Assembly: GCA_947561585.1 (NCBI GenBank)
Contig: CANNZV010000438.1
Span: 124,001-188,000 of the forward strand
DNA: 64,000 bases
Direction: 5' to 3'
DNA from: Caprella mutica
Lineage: Eukaryota > Arthropoda > Malacostraca > Amphipoda > Caprellidae
Position numbers and translations under genes: made by a program. Shown here in pieces: positions 11,846 through 23,513 of the stretch. The notes beneath the pieces are model-generated. The model had not been told where the DNA came from. It worked only from the letters and a program-made list of their open reading frames with translations, and did not search any database. The stretch's first letter is position 1; each line of letters starts with the position of its first letter.

Positions 11846-12230
11846 AGTTGGGTATCCATTTACATACCCAACTTCACCTCCTAATCGATGGATAGATAGA
11901 TATCCCCCCCCCGCCCCCCCCCCCCCGCCTGCCCAGGAAACTGTAGATTATTGAGAGGACAAGTTGGGTAACTGCACACACAACTTTACCTAAATATCAT
12001 TGACTGAATCAGTGAGAGGTGAAGTTGTGGAACGACACACACTACTTCACCGCAATAGAATACTGCTTTAATGTGAGCGGTGTACTTGGGTGAGAACACA
12101 CATAGGTACACCGTTTGAGATATTTCCTATTCGTTTAGAAGTACAGTTGGGTAAGAATGCACCTAACTTTACCGTAGAGGAAAAGCTTCATTTCGTGGAG
12201 AGCGACACTTCGTAGTTACCCAACTTTACC
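11846..12230. repeat. Tandem hairpin array, about 61-bp period
   Basis: A first hairpin, AGTTGGGTA/TACCCAACT, lies at 11846-11873. After a C-rich tract (11904-11934) about five further units follow at about 61-bp spacing (near 11957, 12018, 12078, 12140, 12200), each with an inverted repeat around an ACACACA-like loop. Arms differ between units but keep pairing: GGTGAAGT/ACTTCACC at 12018-12051 and CGGTGTAC/GTACACCG at 12078-12113. Confidence 0.75.
11904..11934. other. Poly-C tract (G-quadruplex-prone on minus)
   Basis: Thirty-one bases are nearly all C, broken by single G. It separates the first hairpin from the rest of the hairpin array. Confidence 0.8.
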
Positions 12231-12239
12231 TCTCTACCC

Positions 12240-12909
12240 TCCAATTATAATAAATAATTATAAAGGAATTCAGAAAATCGTATATAAGAGCTTTCGAAGA
12301 AACAAAGAGAGAAAGTTCAAATGATGAGAACGAACTTAAAAATACTAGTTTAAAGTATTAAGTAAAAAAACATTAGAACAATGTTTAAATGAGCTAATAT
12401 AGTTGCAAATATATTAGTAGTAACCTGCATACTCATAAATAGAGATACAGATGGAATATGTAACTGTATATTCACAGATAAGGAGAATAAAAATATTCCA
12501 AGTTGATGATATTAAATGGGTCTTATAACCTGTGAATTTGTCATGTAAATAACCAAAGGTGAATTTGGTAAAGTAACGATATACCTATTTTATATTAACG
12601 AGGTAATTTTCCATATTTTTAGTACTGGAATGGAAGTAATTAACCCATTCTCGTATTTCATTAATTTTGCATATTTTAATGAAATGATATTTATTGTTTG
12701 TGGCTTAAAAAGCAATAACGTCGATAAAAATCTTTGGAAATTATAAATTACGCTGTTTTATTTAGTAGGTAATATCAGGAGAAAGTGATATCGAGAGAAG
12801 TTGATATCATAGAAACGGTTATATCATATAGAAATATACCGAAAGTACAGTCACGAATGTGAATATCTGACTATAGGGTCAAAACATCCTTTAAGTCAGT
12901 GAAAGTCAA
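12240..12909. other. AT-rich stretch, nothing recognised
   Basis: No gene is seen. GATATC recurs near 12790-12810 in a short imperfect repeat. Confidence 0.5.
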
Positions 12910-13185
12910 ATGAGTTGTCATATTATAAAATATAGACGAGGTTTCAGGTAAAACCGTAAATACCTAAGATACAACATTGAGTTGTGATATTATAAGATAT
13001 AAAAAGGGTTTCAGGTAAAACCGTAAATACCTAAGATACAACATTGAGTTGTGATATTATAAAATATAAAAAGGGTTTCAGGTAAAACCGCAAATACCTA
13101 AGATACAACATTGAGTTGTGATATTATAAGATATAAAAAGGGTTTCAGGTAAAACCGCAAATACCTAAGATGTGCATGTATTGTA
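12910..13185. repeat. 67-bp tandem repeat, about 4 copies
   Basis: TACCTAAGATACAACATTGAG recurs from 12961 with an exact 67-bp period (12961, 13028, 13095, 13162), each unit holding GGGTTTCAGGTAAAACCG. The last unit runs into a different 3' part. Confidence 0.93.
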
Positions 13186-13365
13186 CATATATGACGAAAT
13201 CATACCTAATTTTCAGGGATGAAGTCAATAGATAATTATAATGTCAATTTATATTTATAAAAATAAACAAGGTTTCAGGTAAACCGGAAATACCTATGAT
13301 ATGCACGTAACGTACATATGTAACGAATCATACCTAATTTTCAGGGATGAAGTCAATTGATAATT
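13186..13365. repeat. Partial duplication beside the 67-bp array
   Basis: GGTTTCAGGTAAACCGGAAATAC near 13270, followed by CGTACATATGTAACGAATC and ACCTAATTTTCAGGGATG, repeats the layout of 13141-13235. The last array unit plus its flank was duplicated as a block of about 125 bp. Confidence 0.75.
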
Positions 13366-15012
13366 ATGATGTATTCCTATTCAAATAGTAATAATCGCAG
13401 TATTTGAAAAAAGAACCTGTCAATCGTTTCAGTGATTAATGATAATCGAGTCAGATTAAGATATAACGTAAATATTAAACTCAGAGGTATGACTCAGTAT
13501 AAAAAGAGTGAAACATTTTAAAGGATTGACAAGGAATGATATAGATATATATATATCTTGAATATTTAAATGACTATTTTGATATTAATATTGTATATTG
13601 AATATTTTTGATGAGATTTAAAGTTACCTAGAGGTTAATACTACTTAACCATAGTTAATGTAATATCGGGTAATATGTGGTAACATAGAGGGGAAAAGTA
13701 GGTTTGATACTAAATAATCAATATGTGATCTAGTTTCAAACTATATTCCTGTAATAATTAAAAGTAAGAAATAATTGATTTGATTAAAGGTTATTGTTTA
13801 ACGTAATTAAATAATTATATGCTTTAACGTAAAATCTCCAGTAACTCAATAATGAAAGAAACAACGATATAAGAAAGATTCAATGCCGTTTACGTATATT
13901 GAATATATATTAAGTATAAATAATTATCCTTTAAATAAGAAGTTGTTGTAATTATTCCAGTGACGAATAATAACTTATAATAATCGCCAATGGTGATTAG
14001 TTCATATGAACGAAATAATCGTATAAAAAACGATGTGAATTCAGACAATTGTATTTGTCAGACGATAATTCTGAGAAAGAAAATACTATAAGAGCAAAGA
14101 TTTGCTGAATTTTATAATTAAATTGTAAGACTTGATTTGAATAGTGAATTAAATGCAAGCAATCGAACATAAATGTATAAGAGATAAAACAATTATCTTA
14201 AGACTATTTTTCTATTAATAAAGTATAAAATATAGCAAACGTTATATATATAAAAATATAACTTAACGTAAAAATAACTTAACGTAAAAATATAACGCAA
14301 CTTGATTATATAATAGTTGACTAGTAAAAAGTCAAGACTAAACGTAATCTTGAAGGAAGCGATGTAAATTCCCAAGTGGGAAGTTATTGTCAACAAAGCT
14401 ATTAAAATTAGTCACGCATTCAGGTAGTACAGTCAGTAACACTATAGTTGACTATAGCAAGGATATAATATGAATAAAATAATGAGTATTATATGGAAAA
14501 TAAAACATCTAGGAATTAATGTGATTATTCCAGTAGGTTACTGAGAACTAATAATTAATTATTTAATTAATTATTTGATAAATAAATGAGTTTGAAAGAG
14601 AGCTCTTGATGATTTCTTTGAATGATAACAAGATACGAAGCAAATATTTCAATTAATATTATTTCACCTTTAATTTGAATTCTTTTATTTATAATAGAAG
14701 TGTAATATTTTATGTTGAATTTTTGATTTTCAAGATGATAAATAAAAATGTTTGTACTTGTTAATTAAAATAAAGATACTGAATTCTTGATATATAAATT
14801 TAGAAATGAATTCTAAATAAATAGTCGAATATTATTGAATGTATAATGAATTATGAAAACATGCAATATAATATACATGTACTTAAATTCTAATGTTTAT
14901 GTACAATGATATATAAAATAATTGCTGAAAAAGATAGTTCGTTAAAACTTTTATATATGATAATATATAAATATATAACCATTCTGTTATGAAGGAAATG
15001 TTTGAATCAATC
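13366..15012. other. AT-rich stretch, nothing recognised
   Basis: No gene is supported. A short direct repeat, AACTTAACGTAAAAATA, occurs twice near 14261-14292. Confidence 0.5.
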
Positions 15013-15150
15013 TTAAGGGGAACATTCTATTTATTCCTCTCAGAATGAAGAATAAAGTAGACCCTAAAGAATTTCCAAACATAAGTTAGGCGAACATTCT
15101 ATTTATTCCTCTCAGAACGAAGAATAAAATTAGACCCCAAAAAGGATTAC
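15013..15150. repeat. 72-bp direct repeat, two copies
   Basis: GAACATTCTATTTATTCCTC and the following CTCAGAA.GAAGAATAAA.TAGACCC occur at 15020 and 15092. Confidence 0.85.
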
Positions 15151-16228
15151 AATAATAGATTGAAGTGTAATTAAGTGTGATTATACATGGAATTGTGAGA
15201 TAAATATATTAGAAAGTTATAAATCAAGATGTATAAATAATTATATGTTGATATTTGAAAAAAGGGAATATTCCTAATACATAAAGAATATTCATTCTAA
15301 ACTGTAAGGGTAAATATTACTAAGAGAAAACAGTAATTGCAGGTTCAGGGGTCAACCAGAGTACAGTAAATACCCTGAAAAGAAAATCTTCTTCTAAAGA
15401 AAAATTTCAAGGGGGAACCGTAATATTTCCAGATTTATAAAAGAATGAATGTAGTTGATTTTACACGAGTATAAAAAGGATTAAAATGAAATCGTAAATA
15501 ATAAAAACGATCGAATAGAACGGATTTATTTCATAAAAATAAATGTAACGAGAATTGTAAAATACGTTCATGTTACGTATATGAATTTATTAATTAAACT
15601 CAGTATAGCAGTTTAAATGTAATTAAAAAGTTTGAGTTTAAAAGGGACAGTTAAATAATTTAATAAATAATGTATGGATTCAATATAAAGAAAACTGTTG
15701 AAAAGTTTAATGATACGGAAATAAGAGTAAAAGGCTCTTTAATGATAAATGGGAATGACGAAAATATTTTTGAGTATTGAGTTTAATGATAACAAGAATC
15801 TTGATGATATTTAAATTATTACTTGAAAAAGTAAATGAATACGTTAAACTTGAGTTAAAGCAAATGAAAAAAATAATGAGATTTAATTCTGTACGGGAAT
15901 TTATGATTATAAAAGGAACATAACGAAATATAATGAAAAGCTAAAAACGACATAGTTTGTGTTCAATTAATTTCTTTCAATGGTTAGATCAATAACATTA
16001 ACTCTTAAGGGTAACTACAATATACACTGATGTTTAAAGAAATGTAAATTATATATATATATATAATGCATTGATGTTTAGTGAAACATAAAATATATAT
16101 AAATAACTGTGTGTTTGTAAGTTAAGAGTAATTAAGAAAATTATGTTGACTAACACTTATAATTATTGATGAAATGTAATGTAATGGTAGATAAATAATC
16201 TATGTAAGATGTAAGTTTATTGTATAAG
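15151..16228. other. AT-rich stretch, nothing recognised
   Basis: No gene or element is supported. A GGGGGAACCG tract at about 15413 loosely resembles a polypurine tract but has no LTR beside it. Confidence 0.45.
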
Positions 16229-16447
16229 CTAGTAAAGTTCACCTGTAATTGCAGAAACACACGTAAAAGAGGCTAACCAAAAGCAATGAACCCCATCCAT
16301 CTGACGATCTGACGTTATGGGCAAGACATCGGTTGAAGGTGAATTACTTGATTTTACTATGAGTTTATCACTATAAGTGAAAATCTTGTAAAGTAACGTA
16401 ACAATAAAAAGAAACATAACAGTTTTGATTGTGTCCAAGATTTTCAT
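16229..16447 (-). CDS. Doubtful 72-residue open frame with N-terminal hydrophobic segment
   Basis: I do not recognise this protein. The frame starts MKILDTIKTVMFLFIVTLLY, a plausible signal peptide or anchor, followed by a polar stretch rich in S/T/D. Local base composition is less AT-rich than the surroundings, which is the only other support. A GTGAAC donor-like site lies near 16240, so it could be a first exon of a minus-strand gene, but no partner exon is seen. It could equally be chance. Confidence 0.2.
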   Translation of the reverse strand: MKILDTIKTVMFLFIVTLLYKIFTYSDKLIVKSSNSPSTDVLPITSDRQMDGVHCFWLASFTCVSAITGELY

Positions 16448-16882
16448 GAAGCTAGTTTTAAGTGAAAAATATGTTATATATATAAACTAACCCCTTCTTT
16501 ACAGTCTTATAATAATAGGAATATGTATTGTAAACTGAATGAGGTATGTTTTGAAATAAATGTTATGTGAGATATATATTATCAAACTATAATATTACTT
16601 GAAGGATTATAACAATACTATAATATTAAAGAATTTTGTAGAATCATTGTACAAAATTTTGGAAATAATTAAAACAATCATGTTTTAGCAATGTAAAATA
16701 AGTACTATCCTTCAACTGTAAGTCTAAAAAGTAATAGTTAGGTAAAAATATAATCCTAATTATACTTAAATTAATGCTGATTTATTTTATTCCCAAAACT
16801 TGAAAAACATCTCTCGAGAAACTGGAGCAGAGCAATAACAAACCAGATGTTGATCCGAAAAGGATAAGCCGAGCTACGCCTG

Positions 16883-17075
16883 GTGACGAGAAGGCTGATC
16901 AGTGGAGCATACTTGGTGACGACTTCAGTCATATTTGGTGACGACTTCCCTTTCATATTTGTTGATGTCTTCACAGTCATACTGGATGATGACTTCACAG
17001 TCATACTTGATGATGACTTCACAGTCATACTTGGTGACGACTTCGCAGTCATATTTGGTGACGTCACAAACCAAT
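16883..17075. repeat. 27-bp tandem repeat, open on both strands
   Basis: GACGACTTC.CAGTCATA.TTGGT-type units of 27 bp repeat about 6-7 times. As 27 is a multiple of 3, both a minus frame (16771-17181, 136 codons, nonapeptide SMTVKSSSS) and a plus frame (16883-17089) stay open. The minus frame extends well beyond the repeat on each side, so a repeat-containing protein cannot be excluded, but no domain or signal supports it. Confidence 0.7.
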
Positions 17076-17181
17076 GCCCGGTAACCTGAGGGAACCATTC
17101 ATTCTGAAGGAGGAGAATGAACATGGGGGCTTCAACTCTCATGTACCTACTTTGAGAAGTCTTCTCTGATGGTACCGACAC

Positions 17182-17690
17182 ATTTAGATCATTTCACCTT
17201 GATCTTATTATTCTAAATTTTGGATTATTACTTTAGTCCAATTATCTTAGATTTCTATACTTTGAATTTACTTTAAAGAAAGTTTATATATTAATTGCTT
17301 ATTGAAACATTCAGGTTATGAGGATTTAATCATTGATGTTTATTTGAAAATTAATTCTTTAAAGGATTACTTAAGATTTCATTTGATAGTTTACAGATTT
17401 CGAAGTTGAACATTTGATTTAAAGTAACTTTTAATTTCATTGAATATTTTAAACGAAATCTGAATATGTTTATTCAATACGAATAAAAAATAAGTTATGT
17501 AAAGCTAACAATAGTATAGATGAATACTAACCAATAATATAGCTCATATGATATTACATAACATATATAACCATAGTTTAAGAAAAGAGAAGTTTAAGAT
17601 AAGTAATAACGAATTTAGTTATACTCATATATTTTGAAATGAATATTTTGGAATTAGAATAAACTATAATGAAGTTTCGATTTTGATGTA
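17182..17690. other. AT-rich stretch, nothing recognised
   Basis: No gene or repeat is supported here. Confidence 0.5.
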
Positions 17691-17691
17691 A

Positions 17692-17936
17692 GATTATATT
17701 CATTTGAGATATAAAAGTTAATTAAGTTCTATTGACTATAGATTATATTCATTTGAGATATAAAAGTAAATTAAGTTCTATTGACTATAGCTTATATTCA
17801 TTTGAGATATAAAAGTTAACTAAGTTCTATTGACTATAGCTTATATTCATTTGAGATATAAAAGTTAACTAAGTTCTATTGACTATAGATTATATTCATT
17901 GGAAATATGAAAAGTAATTAATCTCTATTGATTTTG
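17692..17936. repeat. 49-bp tandem repeat, five copies
   Basis: GATTATATTCATTTGAGATA and its continuation repeat at 17692, 17741, 17790, 17839 and, more diverged, 17888, an exact 49-bp period. The second to fourth units are nearly identical. Confidence 0.95.
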
Positions 17937-20126
17937 AAATTAATTTCATTTGAAAATTACTTAACTTTATTTCCGACGTTTCAAATTACGATGCTTGAAG
18001 TAGAAGATATAATAATAGTAGATATATTATAATCGTATGCTTAGATTTTATTGATAATCTTATTTGTAAGCATTATAATTTTGGTTCTTGAATGAAAATA
18101 AGATGTTTATAGTTGGACTATATTGCAGTAAAGTATTAAACGAACTTTATATTTTGAAGAAAAACTTTAAGGGTGTTTTCAATGACTAGACATTCACCTG
18201 GATACTATTTCCATTTAAGTGTTTAAGAATTGAGAACATAAATATTTAATTTTTAGAAAGGTAATGGTTACTTTTATTTAAAAAATTAAAATATAAATTT
18301 AGCAGTTATAGATTGAAGTTTATGATTGTTCAACTTGAATTTGAGATTCATAATTTGATATTTCATGTTTTGAAATTTTAGAACTGGATGAAATGGGATT
18401 TCAGGTTCAATTTTGAATAATTATAAATAAGGTTAGATATTTGAATATCTTTATTAGTTAAATAAATTCCATAAAATGAAAATATATTTTTGATGTATGT
18501 TTCTGAATATGAGTAGAATAACTTATAAATTTTTACTCTATTTTGATTTAATATCGTGATCAGAGGTAGAATTCATGATTACATATATGATAGGAATTGT
18601 CTTGTCATCATACTTTTGTACACACAATTTTTATGATGAAAAGACTGATCTATTTAGCAAATCAAATTTTAATCTGAAATTTCTTTTGTTTTAATAGATA
18701 TAATTTATGTTTCGGACTAAGAAATTTCATAGGATGTTTTCCGAGTGTTGTTCGAAATTTGTTAGGATATTTTTTCGATTGGATTTCGATAATAAGGGTT
18801 TAGAAATTGAAATTCAACCGACAAGTCGGTTGAAACATGAAGGGGGGAGTGATATTAACAATAGAAGGATTGTTAATACGCTGAACTTGTATCTTTACTT
18901 AATCTTTCAATTTCTATAATTTGATAATCATTTAATCAGACATAATCTTTTTAATCTTGTACACTGTTCATTAGAAGGAAATGCTATTTAAATTTATGGT
19001 CATGTTATTCTCGCTAGGAGCTCGAATATAATTATAAACGAATAGCTTTGATGTAAGTCGCTAATATAACTTGTAACTTCAGAACATAACTTTATAACTT
19101 GTAACCCAGAGCTATAACTTGTAACTCAGAATATAACTTTATAATTTGTACTAATTTTAAGTTATATAACTTCATGAACTTTGTAAATCAGTTATACAAC
19201 TTAGAATATTGAGTTCTTTTTCTATAGATAGAATTGAGATTAATACTTAATTAATTTAAAAGGAATTAAGCAAGTATTTCAATTATTCTAATTGAAATAC
19301 TTAACTAATAGTTAGGAACTTGTAACATTTCTGATCATGTATAGGTTAAACAGGACTCTGAAATAGTATGCTTAAATTTGGATGTTTATTAGCAAATCAG
19401 GTTTCACTAAAATGAACTATTAGTAAATCTGATCGATCTATATGTTAATCGTATAGAAAGCCATTACCACTAGCGTGTTAAATTTGAATAATGCATTGTG
19501 TGTTATTTCTATCTGCAGTGAGTAGAAAAACATCTTTGAAAAGTACTATCAGTACCTTAACAGAAGTTTATTCACTCACTGGAAGGTTGGACTCTCCAGT
19601 TCACTCTTTAAATATCATTGGCACCTAACTAAAGTGTTCATAGTTCGCGATGGTCTCTTGAAGACTGGTTGGTCGGACCAAGTCTGGTCGGACTTGTCCA
19701 TCCACGGGTTTCGTGAGTTGGCTACTCAAACCCTTGTTTATTTTAAACCCTTAAGTTTACTCAACCGCTAGTATATTTAAAACTTGTGTTGTGTTATTTG
19801 AAGACTTGTGCGTAAGTCTTAGAACTCTGTACTATTCGAACTTTAATATAAGTACACCCATTTAAAACTTCCTTGTGTTTAATTTACTTCCTAAAAACTT
19901 TTACCGTTTAGTCATTTGTCAGTTTAATAGAATTCAATCAATTACCTCCAAGTCACTTCAAGTAAAGAAAATACAAATAATTGTTAAAGAACCCGGAGAC
20001 TTAATTTGCTCTATGGGATAAGTTTATTAACAAGCCTCATCTACTTAGAAAATAGGTGATAATTTACTATCAATCCCATAGGAAAAGGGCAATTTAATAA
20101 CAATTAGCCTTATTTCAAAGAAATTA
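17937..20126. other. AT-rich stretch with weak LTR-like traits
   Basis: No gene is supported. A GAAGGGGGGAGTG tract at 18839-18851 after a 50-codon open frame looks like a polypurine tract, and GAACCCGGAGAC near 19988 resembles a primer site, but no paired LTR was found. Short repeats ATAACTTGTAAC/ATAACTTTATAA cluster at 19060-19160. Confidence 0.35.
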
Positions 20127-20330
20127 GAGCATATAAAGCTAACCTGAACGCATATCATTGAGCATATAAAGCTAACCTGAACGCCTATCATTGGGCATAA
20201 TAAGCTAACATGAACGCATATTTTGAGCATGAAAGGCATATTTTAAGCTTAAGAATATTTTAAGGCATAAAAAGCATATATATGAAGCATAAAAGCATAT
20301 TTAACAAGCTTAAAGCATATTTCAAAAAGA
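20127..20330. repeat. 33-bp tandem repeat and GCATA-rich tail
   Basis: AGCATATAAAGCTAACCTGA recurs at 20128 and 20161, with a third diverged copy near 20194, then a tail of shorter GCATA.AAAGCATAT words to about 20330. Confidence 0.85.
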
Positions 20331-23300
20331 ATATTGTCACAACCCTAATTATGAATTAGTGAATTTTGATTTGCCTTCTCAATTGATTGCATTTTAATTA
20401 TATTTTATATATTTAATTTAAATTCATTGTTACTCTTTTGCTTACAAATTGACATCGTTATCTATAAGGTGGAGTGCTTCAATATGAACTGATTTTATTA
20501 CATTATATTACTTTCAACACATTTGTCATATAACTTTTATACAAAACTCTGAAAGTGAAATCCATTTCTAAATAATGTTTATTGGAGTATAATTTAGTTC
20601 AAAACACATTAATACTACATAGATATTGTGTGAATTAAGTAATATTATTCATATAATTGAACGACAATTAATTTACATAGTTTAAACATTATTAATTTAG
20701 CTTTCATTCTTCAATAAGAATAATTCGATTGAATTTTATATCAAGTTGAATCGTCGAAATTATGCTTTACGGAGCGTGAGATATGGTGAACTACCCGCCA
20801 CCGCATCTCTAATTGTACTGAAGGTGGAGTTACAGTCAGAGTGTACAGTAGCTCCGCCCCTTAGGGGTAGGGAGGGATAAGAGATGGCGCTGATTGGCTT
20901 TTACTTTAGGGATATTTACGTTAGCATCATTTGCCATATGTCATCTGGCCTAGTTCACGTTTACGCATGTCTCGTCAAGTGATAATCACCCGTATGGTAG
21001 TCCAGTAGACGTTCGTACGGTTTGATCAAATTTCTTTTGATACAGACACTTTTTATTTTAAATTTCTTTGTTTAGATCTAGTTTTTATTAGAATGTAATG
21101 TTGTAGTTACGTTTATTTAATTCCTGTATTAATAAGTCTAATTTATTTTATGAATGTTAGATCTTAAGACGACTTTTTATAAAATTAATAGGTTTAGTTC
21201 CGGTTGTTGATAAATTTGGTTACCTGAGTAGCATTATTTTTGAGGATGTTTATGAAGATTCTCTTTACGTAAAGTTCGAACTTTGAAAGATCAGTTACTA
21301 TATAATTGGAATAACTCAGTACGATTTCTCTTGATATCTTATACCACAGTTCGATTTTTAATAGATTCTTTAGTACTAAATAACTATTATGTTGGTCTTA
21401 TTTACGTAAGTAAATTTTAATTAAAATTTATGGTCTAGATACGATTTGCAATATAAATATTTTTATTTTTACCGTTTATTTAGAAAGAAGACTACCTTGG
21501 TACTATTTCTTATACAACTTCTTTTTATAGAATTATTTTTATTGTATTTCATAGTATCAAGTACGACTTACTATAAATTTCTTAGGCCTATATATTGTTT
21601 GAGGTGAGCCTATTTACTTCTATCCTATTTTTTTCAAAAACGCTTAGTTTGAATTCACTTTTACTATGATAATGTATATTCTATTACCATTTACTTTAAA
21701 TTGTTTGACCTCAGTCCGGTTTCTCTTCTTCAAGTAGGCGCTTTGTACGAATTTCTTTGGAACCGTTATTATGTAGGACGATTTAAGATAAGTGATTCGG
21801 TGTTAGTCTTGTTTATCTGAGGAAGCGTTCCCCTGAGTAGAGTGTAATCCCTTGAGTTGTAAGCATATATTATGGACTGGGTCTTCGCTAGAGACTGGGA
21901 TCCATCTCTACTCATAAGACAGATCTGTGAATAGATTTAGGTAATAAACTTTGTATTATCCTCACTTTGATAGAACCCTGGTTTAATTTAGCTTAAACAT
22001 TAAAATACACAGAGATCTGGCATTTACATAATTTACCCTTGTTTTCACATGTATAATCTAGATACCTTATCAAATCAAATCATTGCGTCATTACCGATGC
22101 ACAATTACTTCATTCGTGAGCTTCTTTTGAAGAAGTTTCAACTCTCACTTTTCTATCAACTCGCGTTCTTTTTTTTCTTCACCAGTATTCACCCACACAA
22201 AAACTATATCCCACCAATATAATTATCCAATTTATTCAGTTATAACTTCTTCTCAACTAATCGTATTAGATTCTCCATATGTATTTGACAGAATTTATTC
22301 GCCGCTATCATCAACTCATTTCGAAAGGTTCACCCTTAAACCAATCATCAGTCACTTCTTTCCTTTAGTATTTGTTCATCTAAAAGCTTTTCACTTTCTC
22401 TCATAGACACGTTTTCTCTTCTCTACTCCAGCTTTGAACACAATCTTTTCGAAAGCAGCAGTTTATCACTCTTCTTATCGAAGAATTATTCATCCATAAC
22501 TTATAATTAACTAATTACTTCTAGTGTATGGAAAAAATATCCATTGACTTCTATCACAATTGATGTTCTTCACTTCAGTTGATCAAGCTGTCTGCCTCAT
22601 AATAATCTCTTAAATCTAAATGTTCTTTCCTGCATAAAGTGCGGTAACTGGACAAATATTCTGATATAGAAAGAATAAATAGAAGTAACGGCATATTGAT
22701 GTCGCTAAAACAATATCCACTTATCTTTTAATAGTTTAGTCTCGATAGCCTGGTCGGTCGGGTGTTGAGCTAATATTCCAAAGGATGCAATTTGGGACAT
22801 CACAAATGTATATATATATATATATATATGTATTATATATATTATATGCAATCATTTTCATTAGAAGGTCATGTAATTTCAATCAAGGAGACATGCAGTT
22901 CAGATGCAATTATGCAGTCTATGATATTGTAGAAAGGTTTCATTATTGTTATTGTATATTACTATTTTTATCTCTCTGTTTGGCGGGATTATAAATAAAT
23001 TAAAACAAATTGAAGATAAAAGAATGTTCCAATAAAGCACTTTAAGAAAATATTTTATATTATTTTCATTGATGAATTATGCATTGAATATAGTTTTAAA
23101 AATGAAAAATTAATTGTTCTATGTAATATTAAAAGCATCATTACTATAGTAACTATCACGAGTTTTGAATACCCTCTTTGATGATGTTATGATGCAAGAT
23201 TAATGCCTTATCACATATCAATTGCAGTTTACCATATTCTTATATATCTAAGGACATTTTCAACAATTTTCCTTGTTTATCAACAGATAAGACTTGGACG

Positions 23301-23420
23301 ACCCAATTGTATATTCTTGAGTCATAAATTATTACCAAAGGGATCGTCGTTATCATTGTTGTTCTTCATTACTGCATAATCGTGAGAAGCGGCCATATTG
23401 ACTCAAGAGATTAGGTCTGT
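20331..23420. other. Intergenic region upstream of the LRR gene
   Basis: No gene is recognised. About 20760-21030 is clearly more GC-rich than the rest (GCTCCGCCCCTTAGGGG, ATGGCGCTGATTGGC) and might be a promoter or LTR. A TA microsatellite lies at 22809-22829. The short plus frame at 22785-22994 is mostly that microsatellite. Confidence 0.4.
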
Positions 23421-23424
23421 AACT

Positions 23425-23431
23425 TATAAAA
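23425..23431 (+). promoter_or_regulatory. Candidate TATA box of the LRR gene
   Basis: TATAAAA lies 83 bp before the start codon, with an initiator-like TATCAATC about 30 bp downstream (near 23454), giving a predicted 5' leader of about 60 bases. Confidence 0.5.
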
Positions 23432-23513
23432 TGATTGGTATGTTGTTATCTTCTATCAATCTGTTGTTTGTTACTTATAGTTTTCGATCCTATAAGGATA
23501 ACAAAACAACAAA

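Noticed and set aside
17937..20126. LTR retrotransposon with polypurine tract at 18839 and primer site near 19988
   Set aside because: No second LTR, target duplication or pol motif was found; the motifs are short enough to arise by chance.
20760..21030. Promoter or CpG island of an unseen gene
   Set aside because: Only base composition and single CCAAT/GC-like words support it; no open frame or exon follows.
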